The notes under the pieces: model-generated | What the model saw: only the letters and a program-made list of their open reading frames with translations | Database searches by the model: none | What the model was told of the DNA's origin: nothing | Assembly: GCA_024364735.1 (NCBI GenBank) | Contig: JAGFNQ010000843.1 | Coordinates: forward strand, 201,361-265,360 | Reading direction: 5' to 3' | DNA: 64,000 nucleotides | From: Boesenbergia rotunda | Taxonomy: Eukaryota > Streptophyta > Magnoliopsida > Zingiberales > Zingiberaceae | Shown: one piece after another, positions 44,199 to 54,483 of the stretch | Numbering within the stretch: the first letter of the stretch is position 1 | How the letters are laid out: each line of letters starts with the position of its first letter | Position numbers and translations under genes: made by a program

Positions 44199-45691
44199 TG
44201 ATAACTAGCATTTTATGCCATTTTATTTGCTCATTTATTTAGTATTTTTTATTCTCTCGTACGCTTAAACCATGTTTATACCATATTTTACAATTGGGAT
44301 ATATTTTTGGAGCACATTATAATTTCCTCTAAATTTTGGTATTATTTCATGATTTTTGTAGGGAATTAAAGATGAGCATTGGATCAAAGCTTGAACCCGA
44401 GGCTGGTCTGAACCAAGTGCTGGTCTGCTGGTCCGAACTGACCTCGGCTGAACCCATGGTTTGGCTGGACCTGAGGCTGGGCGAATCCAAGTGAAGGGCT
44501 GCTGGGCAGATCACACAAGTGGGCTGAGCTGTGGACTGGACTGAGCTGGGTCGAACCAGAAGCGAAGCTGGGCTGCACACAAGGCTAGGGCTGTCGAGCT
44601 TGAATCCATCGGCTCCTTCACATCCGAGACATCATCTGCATCCGAAAAGGGGGCTACACACACGCGACTCGGGGGAGAGCATCTTCTTTCTCCATCTCCT
44701 CACGCCAAGGGGATCGGCGGCCATCTTCTTCCTCTCCATCTCGCCGCCGACCGACCTCCACCTCACCCCCTCTTCCAATTCTTCTCTCTTCTTTACAACC
44801 GGCAGCGCATAGCTAGGGCATTAGGGCCCGAACCCAAGGGGATCCCGATTGAAACCCTAGCCGGCCGAATCCGGATAGCAGTTCCTCTTTAACACCCACA
44901 GCAGCAGCTCTTCTTCGCAGCTCTTCATAGCAGTTCCTCTTCATCACGGCCGGTGATCCACATCTCCTTCCATTTTCCATCCGCAACTTAGTTTTTTGCT
45001 TGTTGATTGTTCTTAGAGTTTGATGTTTGTGGATTGTTGAATGCTTGTAATCAATTTCTATCTCCTATGTTTAATGTTGCTTGCATTTGACTTAATTTGA
45101 TTCATGCCCATTGCTTGTTCGATGAAATGTCCCAACCAATTATTTTACTTTAGTTTTGTAATTTCTCAGCTTAGATTTTTGCTACGTCTCATTAATTGAA
45201 TGTTTCAAGTTTCTCTTATGTTTAAGTATGCAATTAGGTTAGATTAGGTTAAGTTTCATTAATGCTTTACTTAATTGCTTCCTTTATGCTGCCTTGCGTT
45301 TCCTTGTCAAGTTAGGTTAGATTAGATTTCTTTAATGTTGTAGGTTTTGCTTCATATTTAGTTTCGTTAATGCTTTACTTCAAGTTGTCATTTTCTTTTC
45401 TGCAAGTATAGTTTAGATTAGATTAGATCTCCTTTACTCGCATTGTCTTCCCTTAATTAGGATTACATTTCATACTTGCTTGCTATTTCATTTCGTAGTC
45501 TTAGCGTTCAAATCCAAATCCCCAGTTTATATCCCAAAATCCAAAAGCAATAACTCAGAATCCTAGGATTATTAGCCTATTATTAAATTCCTTGAGAAAG
45601 ACGACTCGAGTTACTCTATGCTACATTAGTTTAGAGGAGTTCGATACTTTAATTCTATTTGAAACCGTAACACGACTAAATCCGGTTATCA
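44199..45691 (+). repeat. 5' LTR of element H
   Basis: 1493 bp, nearly identical to 59505-60993. It contains GC-rich sequence around 44390-44900, then AT-rich sequence with TTAGGTTAGATTAG phrases. Small open frames on both strands recur in both LTRs but lack domains. Confidence 0.9.
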
Positions 45692-45695
45692 AATT

Positions 45696-45713
45696 TGGCG
45701 CCGTTGCCGGGGA
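45696..45713 (+). promoter_or_regulatory. Primer-binding site of element H (tRNA-Asp)
   Basis: TGGCGCCGTTGCCGGGGA, complementary to the 3' end of plant tRNA-Asp as I know it. Four bases separate it from the LTR end at 45691. Confidence 0.85.
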
Positions 45714-45821
45714 GTGTAGTGGTGTTTGATAATTTTAGGATTTGATTCTATTCTTATTTACTTTTTTTTTTACACGGGTGCTGCCATTTTGTTTGTTTTG
45801 TGACAGGACTGCAGGTTCAAA

Positions 45822-48155
45822 ATGTCTTCAAATGAACAGTTAGAGATCCAATTTTTGATGGAGTTAAAAGGTTTGTTTAAGCTGAAGGACTGCCAACAAA
45901 GGACAAACGCTTATACATCTTCTTACCAGCAGTCGTGTCAACAATTTCAATAGCAAAACGAATATTTTCAGCAGTCCCACTCGAATTTTCAACAATCAGA
46001 TTATCAATTTCAGTAAGGGTAGCCACAATTTCAGCATTTTCAAGAATTTCAGCAGGCCTATTCAGATTTTTAGCAAGATTTTCAACCATTTCAGCGGCCA
46101 CAACAGCAGTTTCAGCAGAGCTTCCAAGATTTCCAACAACCATTCAATTATGATCAGTAAGGATGGCCACATTCACAACAAGTTTATCAGCCACCATTCC
46201 AGAATTTTCAGCAAGACTTTCCATCTTCACTGCCCCAGAATTTTCAACCTTTCAACCAACACTTTCAGCAAGTAGATCAGCAATTCCAGAGTCACATTCT
46301 TCAGCAACCTCCACCAAGTTGTGAAACTGATTTTCAATAACCTCAACAGTCAGATAGGTATAACTCATTTTCTAATTACTACGATTCTAATTGGGGGGAT
46401 AATTCATATTTTAGGTATGAAGATACACAAAGTCAATTTACTGAGCCATATCCAGCATATCAGAACCTATAGACATTCCAGGATGATCCTATGCTTTCAT
46501 GGTCACATCCGGTTCAGCAACACGAACCGGAGCTTCCACCCACTTTGGAGCCCTTTCTCACTCAAATTCTTCAAGAAAATGAGAGGAGGTTGCAGCAGCT
46601 TAGCGCTCAGCTCAGCGCTCAGATTCAACAACAAGAGAGGGATTTGCAGCAGCTTAGCGCTCCATTTCAGTAGTATCTGGGAGACTATAGACAGGATCAG
46701 AGTAGGGCTGATTCTTCCAGTCAGAACATAGAGCAACCAATTAGACAGATATCCTCCACCATTAGTCAGATGCAGACTGCAGGGACCGGGATCGATGTTT
46801 AGAGAGGATATTCTAGTTCAGATGAGGCAGAGGAGGTGTTAGCTACAGGGGAGGCTGATGATTTGAAGACTGTATCTGACTCATTTTTTGTTGTAGATGA
46901 TTCTATAGGTGTAGGGGATTGCACTAAGCCCTAGGGATCACCTATATTGATTGAGATGCCTTCAGAGGATAGGTTTGAGAGTGTAGGGGATTGCACTGAG
47001 CCCCAAGTAACACCCATACCTACTGGGCAGTCATTATCTATAGAGGCAGTGGAGGAGATGGATGGAAAATCTTGTGACAGCCTTGGACTTGATTCTGAAG
47101 CACTACAGGACCATTCTCATCTTTTATTTTATGATGATATAGTTTTTGTTGGTCCTAATTGTTCTAATATGGTTGTGGCAGATATGATTGATGAAGCATG
47201 CACTGCAGATGAATCTATAGGTGTAGGAGATTGCACTGAGCCCCAGGGATCACCACCATTAACTGATACATTAGAAGATTCAGAAGATCAGTATGGAAGT
47301 GTAGGGACTTGCATGGTGGAAGCAAGAACCCAAGAATCACCTGTTTCAGTTGGATGTCCACCAGAACCTGAACTTGAAGTGGAGTATGTACTTGACCAGG
47401 AGGAGACCACAGTTACATCTACTCTTGTAGAACCTCCAGGTATTCTTCAGCAAGATCAGGTAAGTAATCCTCCTATTTCTTTTGAAAAATTCATTGAGGT
47501 ATCTATTATTGGTTGTGATACATCTCTTGATTCATCTTGTATTGAGCCTGATTGTGAAAAATTCATGGATGTACCCAGTGTTGACTTTGTTGGCTGTGGT
47601 GAAATTTTTGATACATTTATTGGTTGTGATGCATGTCTTGATACATCCTGTATAGAAACTGATTGTGAAAAACCCATAGAGGTACCTCAGGTTGATTTCA
47701 TTGTCTATGATGCAATTTTTGATAAATCATATGTGGAGAATGTTTTTGAAAAATTCATAGAGGTACCCAAAATTGATTTTATTGGATGTGATGCATATCT
47801 TGATTCATCTTGTGTAGAGGTTGTTTATATTTCATTCCTTTCTTACCCTGCATGCGTGCGGGAGGTATTCTCTTTACATAGTTTTGCAGGATCCCGTAGG
47901 CTTCTAGAATGGGTACTAAAACTTAATAGCCTACAACCTCCCGGAAGGACTTCTAATGAGCATGCAGTGGGAGCGGTTGAGTTCACCTTGACTTTTAATC
48001 ATTTACCCCAAGAATGGATTCTGAACCTTAATCGTCTCCCACCACCGGAAGATGCTTGTGCAAAATTAATAAGGGAGAAATCTACGCACTCCGAGGTTGA
48101 TCATAGGAGGATAGTTCTCCCAAGATGGATGCTACGTGCTCTCTATCTTACATAA
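45822..48155 (+). pseudogene. Element H long frame: Gln-rich then acidic repetitive protein, function unknown
   Basis: From ATG 45822 to the stop after 48155 a single frame of about 778 codons is kept without any frameshift, broken by roughly ten in-frame stops, all before 46947; the last 402 codons are open. N-terminal third: repeats of Phe-Gln-Gln (FQQ, QFQ). Middle: LTQILQENERRLQQL, probably coiled coil. C-terminal half: acidic, with repeats GVGDCTEPQGSP (about four) and units like KFIEVPxxDFIGCDAxLDxSC (four to five), then a basic/Trp-containing end (LPQEWILNLNRLPPPED). No zinc knuckle, protease or RT. It could be a Gag replacement or an accessory protein; I recognise no family. Confidence 0.65.
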
Positions 48156-48299
48156 AGGGGAGTTTGTTCCTTTTCTTTTCTTTTTTTTTATTTTTCTTTA
48201 TGTTCATATTTGTATGTTTGTTTGCTTTCATACTTAGCTTCCTCATTCTGCACTTTGTTTGGTCTTGAATAAACCTTACTTGATTTCCAGTTGTATCTC
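48156..48299 (+). other. Element H 3' region before nested G
   Basis: Non-coding T-rich sequence that continues at 58051 after element G. Ends with TSD ATCTC (48295-48299). Confidence 0.6.
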
Positions 48300-49139
48300 T
48301 GTAACGCCCGCATTTTTTTTTCCTAAGCGGCGTTACGTTATCATACTTAGGGCATGTAGACATCATAAGGCAGCGGATTATAACTTTAACTTATCCATGC
48401 CCTACTAACATTCTTAACTTAATGACATAGGAACCTTAGCATATTAACCTTGAACTTAAGCATCATATCATGTCATACATAACCATATATTATAAGGTTC
48501 ACTTTGAACTTAGGCATCATATCATGTCATATCATAACATAAAGTTCCATGAGTCATTATTCAAGCATAGATATGTCAAAAGTAAAGTTCTGGCATAAAC
48601 GGTAAACATATGATTTCCTGGGCCAAGTCACTATCACACACATTGTTCTTGCCCTGCTGCTGCTTCCTTACTGTCCCCTTGCATGATCTGCGGTATAAGG
48701 GAAAAAGACTATAAGCACACAGGCTTAGTAAGACTCTTTCCTACTCACTAAAACCATTCGTCTTTCATTCATAATCATAAGAAACATAATCATCATTTAG
48801 TCTTAAACCTGAAGCATATACATAAACCTACTTAAACTTTACATGGCATGGTACATGGCATAACCATAAACATAACTAAACATTCCTATCATGGCATAAA
48901 GCATAAACATAAGCATAAACATGATTAAACATTTTTATCATGGCATAAAGCATAAACATAAGCATAGACATAATCAACATTCCTATCGTAGCATAAAGCA
49001 TGGGATAAACATACTCATCATTAGACATTCCTAACATGGCATGAAACATGTTATAAACATAAACATAAGGTGTAGATCAACCTATCTAGCATATCATCAT
49101 GGCATTCTAACTTAGCATAAACATAAATAAAATCCTAGC

Positions 49140-49330
49140 ATTCTAACTTAGCATCACATAATTAAATCATGGCATAAACATAAATAAATCATGGCATAAA
49201 CATAATTACATCATGGCATAAACATAAATAAATCATGGCATAAACATAATTACATCATGGCATAAACATAAATAAATCATGGCCTAAACATAATTACATC
49301 ATGGCATAAACATAAATAAATCATGGCATC
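49140..49330. repeat. 44-bp tandem repeat in element G LTR
   Basis: About four units of ATCATGGCATAAACATAAAT followed by AAATCATGGCATAAACATAA and TTAC. The sister array is at 55395-55560. Confidence 0.8.
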
Positions 49331-50311
49331 ATAACTCAACATGAACATACTTTGCATAAACATAATTTTTTCTAAACATACTTTTCATAAACATACTTTT
49401 CATAAACATACTTTTCATAACATAATGCATAACATGAATGGATGCATGTGTGGAATGCATATACATAAGGATGCTTAACTTTTAAAACATACTTTTAAAT
49501 GCTTAAACATAATCATCATATCATTGGGGCCCTGGCTTGTACCACATACATACATCATAAGCGCGCATCTCTAAGTAAATACGAGGTAGCTAGCCTCGAC
49601 CTACTAGGGTAAGGACAGCATAGTCGGTAGTCCCCGAACCGAGGCGTTCTTAAGGTGCCCATCCCTGTTGCACAGCTTCGGTAGTGCCAGAACCATGGAC
49701 AGCATAGTCGGTAGTCCAGAACCGGGGCGTTCTTAAGGTGCCCATCCCTTGGACCCATACTTCGTCCGGTACAAGCCCATTCATAAAGTAAAATACTTTA
49801 CATGATTCATCATTCATGAGACATTCATGGCATACTTAACATAGCATAACTTGTTACGGCTCGGCCCGTCTACCGACCCATTTACCGGTCCTCTCGACCG
49901 TCGTACCGTCAACCATCGACCGTGCCGTTTAGCATATTTATGCCTTAAAGACATAAGCATCATCTTTCATTCATCATACTTGTCGTTCATCATCATTCAT
50001 TCATCATACTTGTCATTCATCATCATTCATTCATCATACTTAACATCATAGCTGTGCCCTAAAGGCATTTACTTTAACTTCATTCATAAGACATGGAATA
50101 CATACATCTTATTCATAAATCATGGCATACATACGTATCATTCATAAGACATGGCATACATGCATATTATTCATAAACCATGGCATATCATTCATAAGAC
50201 ATGGCATACATACATATCATTCATAAATAACCTCCATCTCCCTTATATCATGACAATACATAAAACAAACACTTGAGGTTTTAAACCCAACCCTACACAA
50301 GGGTTCTTGTT

Positions 50312-50850
50312 GTTGGCCGAAACCCTAGGGTATCCTAAGGTACTCCAAAAATTCCCAAAAATTTTCCTTAATCTCTAAACATCATAAGGGAACATTAAAT
50401 AACATTATCAAGATTTTTAGCATCATTTTTGAACCCTAAAATATTGTGGCCGAAACCCATACACCTAGGGTTCTTGGTTTTTGTTCCTTTCATGTTGGCC
50501 GAAACCCTAGGGTGTCCTGGGGTACTCCAAAAATTCCCAAAAATTATACTTAACCTCTAAACATCATAAGGGAACATTAGATAATATTATCAAGATTTTT
50601 AGCATCATTTTAGAACCCTAAAATATTGTGGCCGAAACCCATACACCTAGGGTTCTTGGTTTTTGTTCCTTTCATGTTGGCCGAAACCCTAGGGTGTCCT
50701 AGGGTACTCCAAAAATTCCCAAAAATTATACTTAACCTCTAAACATCATAAGGGAACATTAAATAACATTATCAAGATTTTTAGCATCATTTTTGAACCC
50801 TAAAATATTGTGGCCGAAACCCATACACCAAGGGTTCTTGGTTTTTGTTT
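50312..50850. repeat. ~182-bp tandem repeat in element G LTR, three units
   Basis: Each unit has GTTGGCCGAAACCCTAGGG, GGTACTCCAAAAATTCCC, CATCATAAGGGAACATTA and ATATTGTGGCCGAAACCC. Units differ by a few bases. The sister array is at 56530-57060. The LTRs at 33000-33500 and 42900-43250 carry single or diverged versions, so this array expanded in the G subfamily. Confidence 0.85.
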
Positions 50851-51277
50851 CTTTCAACACCAAATCCTCAAACCAACCAATATATCATGCTAAAAATCAT
50901 GGAAATCATAAGGAACTATTATACCACAGGTGAGGGAGTCTTACCTTGAGTTTCTTGATTTTTCGAACCTTGGAAGAAGAAGAAGATTGCAAAATCTTTG
51001 GATCCTTGCCTCCTTGTCCTTGTATCCTTGGAAAACACTTAGATCTTGGAGATAAGACCTCTTGTGGAGCTTTTCCAAGGGAGAACCCTTCCTTGGGTGT
51101 TCGGCTAGGATGAGGGGAGGAAGAGTTTTCGAAAATGCAAGTAATGGGAAGAAGAGGTAACTCCCAAAACCCCCCTTTTATAGCCCATTAAGGAGGCAAA
51201 TGAAGAGTCTCTCCATGACTCTTCATCTTCTTCTATTCCTTAACTAATATCCACTTTATTCCCTCCTAACAATACCT

Positions 51278-51348
51278 TGCTAGGTGAGTTGGTTAGTGCA
51301 TACATGGTTGTACAAAAGGTCCAAGGTTCAATCCTTGGCTCATGCACC
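51278..51348 (+). other. tRNA-like module in Gypsy LTR (copy 4)
   Basis: TAGGTGAGTTGGTTAGTGCA, then AGGTCCAAGGTTCAATCC. A and B boxes intact; antisense to element G. Confidence 0.58.
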
Positions 51349-51863
51349 TTTATTTTTATTTTATTTTTATTTCATTTATCTTATTATTTTCATTTTTCTA
51401 AATTCCGAAAATCCCCTAAAATCCCCTATAATTATGCTAATATTCCTAAATGAAATTATTTTATATTTATATTCATTTTACATAATTAATACCCATTTTT
51501 GGAGCCCCTTTAAAGCTCATTAGTACCTAATTTCTCTAATTTCTCCATTAAAATAGGAAAAATTAGGCCAAGACTTACCCATAATCATGTTAATATGCCT
51601 AATGAAATCCTATTTATATTTATACTAATTATTCCCTAAAATCCACCTATAATCATGGTACTAAAAAGCCCACATAAGGCCGATTAGTACTTAGTTTTCT
51701 CAATTTAAATGAGAAAATATAGATTTTCTAGACCAAAGTTCGCATTAATATTCCTAGGTTCCTCGGAAAATTATCTATACATGCTCAATATTTTAAATAA
51801 ATATTAAGAGAATTTTTCGGGTCGTTACAATTCCCCATACCTCGTGAAAGTTCGTCCTCGAAC

Positions 51864-52607
51864 TTAGAACAGCTCCGGGTACTTGCGCCTCATCTCGTCC
51901 TCGCGTTCCCAGGTAGCGTCCTCGAACCGCTGGCTTTGCCATAAGACCTTGACTAAGGGTACCTCCTTACTCCTCAGCTTCTTGACCTCCCTATCCAAAA
52001 TCTGAATGGGTCTGCTCTCATAACTTAGGTCCTCTTGTACTTGCATTGTCTGCGGCTCGATCACTCGGTCCATATTTGGGATACACTTTTTAAGCAGGGA
52101 CACATGGAATACGTTATGGATAGCTGACATCTCTGAAGGTAGCTCCAGCTCGTATGCCACCTTACCAACTCTTTTCAGAATGAGGTACGACCCCACATAA
52201 CGCGGACTTAGCTTTCCTTTCCTCCCGAATCTTGTCACCCCTTTCATAGGAGACACTTTCAGAAACATCCAATCTCCAACATTAAACTCCAGTGGTCTAC
52301 GCCGAACATCGGCATAACTCTTCTGCCGGCTCTGAGCAGCTTCTATCCGTTGTTGAATACTTTGTATAGCTCGGGTGGTACCGTCGATGACATCCATTGT
52401 GAGCCCCATCTCCTTCTTTTCACCACTTTCATACCAACAGATTGGAGGCCTACATCTCCTCCCGTACAAGGCTTCATATGGTGTCATTCCAATAGTAGCT
52501 TGGTAGCTATTGTTGTATGCGAACTCTGCCAGGCATAGATATCGACACCAACTTCCTTTGAAATCCAAAGCACAGGCTCGCAGCATGTCCTCTAGTACTT
52601 GATTCAC
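51864..52607 (-). pseudogene. Element G integrase C-terminal part and chromodomain
   Basis: 247 open codons. Starts in the integrase core (the third catalytic Glu region NQVLEDML, then FAYNNSYQATIGMTPYEALYG). Next come the LKVSPMKGVTRFGRKGKLSPRYVG block (GPY/F-like module) and a chromodomain-like tail (PIQILDREVKKLRSKEVPLV, then WEREDEMRRKYPELF). Chromodomains of chromoviruses steer integration to marked chromatin. A 1-bp deletion near 52622 puts it out of frame with the upstream integrase. Confidence 0.9.
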
Positions 52608-53095
52608 CCGTTCAGTTTGCCCATCGTCTGAGGGTGAAAAGCGGTGCTAAATCGTAACTTAGTGCCGAGAGACTTATGAACACACTCCCAAAAGTGTGAA
52701 GTAAAGCGACCATCCCGATCTGAGATGATGGTCTTGGGAACTCCATGAAGTCTGATTATCTCGTTAACATACAATTGGGCCAGTTGCTCCATTGAGTCAG
52801 TCATCCTGATTGCCAAAAAGTGAGCAGACTTCGTCAGTCTGTCCACAATGACCCATATCACATCATATCCATTTGTAGTCTGGGGAAGTCCTGAAATGAA
52901 ATCCATTGAGATATCTTCCCATTTCCACTCCGGAATTGAAAGTGGCTGCAGAACTCCTCCGGGTCGCTGGTGTTCTGCTTTCACTTGCTGGCAAGTCATG
53001 CAAGTACTGACATGTTGAGCCACATCTCTCTTCATACCGGACCACCAGAACTTCTCTTTCAAATCTTGATACATCTTGGTGGCTCCTGGATGCAT
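52604..53095 (-). pseudogene. Element G integrase N-terminal part
   Basis: 163 codons: the His of the zinc region (MHPGATKMY), CMTCQQVKAEHQRPG, first Asp in SMDFISGLP, second in SDRDGRF, FHPQT. The frame is lost at QTMGKLNG by a 1-bp deletion, then continues as 51864-52607. It aligns closely with 27294-27830. Confidence 0.9.
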
Positions 53096-53121
53096 TGAAT
53101 AAGGGGTTCCGTGAGCTTCCG

Positions 53122-53765
53122 TCAGTATTTTCCTTCGAAGCTCCGAATCATTAGGGATACATAGCCGATCCCTAAGGTATAATACCCCCCCCCCCCTTTG
53201 GCGATATGAAAACCCTCGCCCTTTCCTTCTAGAATCTCCTGTTTTATTTTCTGGAAACCCAGATCACCATTCTGTTTTTCCAATATATCCCCAAACAGCG
53301 TGGGTGATATTGTCATGGTGCAAAGTCGGCCGGTGATGACCTCGACCCCAAAATTAACCATTTCTCTTTCGAGCGGTCGGGGTAATCTAGATATAGACAT
53401 CAAGGTGACACTTACCTCCGGCTGAGTGCATCGGCCACTTCGTTTGCCTTCCCTGGATGGTAGAAGATCTCGCAGTCATAGTCCTTCACCAACTCAAGCC
53501 ATCGGCGTTATCTCATATTCAGTTCTTTCTGAGTGAAGAAATATCGCAGACTCTGGTGGTCTGTATAAATTCGACACTGCGCTCCGTACAGATAATGCCT
53601 CCATATCTTAAGAGCGAAGACCACCGCGGCCTGTTCCAGATCATCAGTGGGGTAGTTCTGCTCATGTTCCTTGAGTTGCCTAGTGGCATAAGCAATGACC
53701 TTACCACTCTGCCTAAGTACAGCTCCAAGTCTTAGCTTGGAAGCATCGCTATATATATCGAAGTT
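53122..53765 (-). pseudogene. Element G RNase H and linker; RT deleted
   Basis: Contains SDASKLRLGAVLRQSGKV, the IYTDHQSLRYFF block and the linker to integrase, matching 27936-28440. Problems: a TAA near 53508 where the other element has CAA, and a 12-base C run at 53188-53199 that shifts the frame. Similarity ends near 53765, the deletion breakpoint that removed RT, protease and gag. Confidence 0.82.
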
Positions 53766-54468
53766 CTGATTATCTCTTTGACATATAATTGGCTGATGTC
53801 ATCATTAACTCCATGATATAATTATATGCATATGTCATAGTTATATACTTATTTTAATTATGGGTAAACCTAATAATAGTATGCTTCCGAATATTAGTTC
53901 TCAGCCCGAGTTACGAATTATATTAGTTGTACGATTATTATAGAATAGGTGAGATCCTACTTATTATATTACCATAAAATAACTTAAGGTAGTCTTATAT
54001 ATTATATATAAGATATCAGTGACCCATAACCTATAATAAGTGTTAACATAATTAGAACCCTACCCTATGCGTCCCTACCTAAGTTATACCATATGACCTA
54101 TACCATTAATTATATCAGTATTAATATCATGGAACTAATGCTATACGCTAACATAGGTGAGAGTGTTAAAATCTCCTGTGGGTAGGCTATCAGATAATTT
54201 TCTACATGTGACTATATTATAGATTATACATAATATCATAAATTATAGTTTCTTTTCTACGCCTATATTATTCTAAATATTTAATTCCTAAAATAAGATA
54301 AAGTATCATTTATCGTTACATATCGTAACGTACTTTTCATCATAAATATCATTCATATTGGCATACCTTAAAATCATAAAACATCTTCCTACTATAAGAT
54401 ATGTACAGAGGTACTTACTTGGAAGCGGCAGGAATAGGGCTTGATGTGTGTGTAGTGAGATGGTTACT
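53766..54468. other. Element G non-coding leader and filler
   Basis: AT-rich with no domain. 54300-54468 matches the leader of the 30670-39987 element next to its PBS. The source of 53766-54290 is unknown. Confidence 0.6.
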
Positions 54469-54480
54469 GCTCTGATACCA
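54469..54480 (-). promoter_or_regulatory. Primer-binding site of element G
   Basis: Minus strand TGGTATCAGAGC, perfect tRNA-iMet PBS, 3 bp from the LTR at 54484. Confidence 0.88.
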
Positions 54481-54483
54481 ACC

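Larger units (their letters stand above)
48300..51829 (-). repeat. 3' LTR of element G
   Basis: TGTAACGCCCGC to GGGTCGTTACA. Contains a 44-bp array at 49140-49330, about three 182-bp units at 50312-50850 and a tRNA-like module at 51278-51348. Confidence 0.9.

Noticed and set aside
44347..45000. Open frames in element H LTR (both strands), repeated at 59662-60253
   Set aside because: Identical placement follows from LTR duplication; no domain and frames differ in length between the two LTRs.
45877..46153. Minus-strand 88-codon and plus-strand 72-codon frames rich in Ala/Glu or Ser/Ile
   Set aside because: Shadows of the Gln-rich H frame; CAA/CAG/TTT codons read as open in other frames.
46947..48155. 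402-codon frame as a host gene
   Set aside because: It lies between PBS and PPT of element H and continues upstream in frame into the Gln-rich region, so it belongs to the element.
50312..50850. Telomere-like CCCTAAA repeats
   Set aside because: CCCTAGGG phrases occur once per 182-bp unit, not as tandem heptamers.
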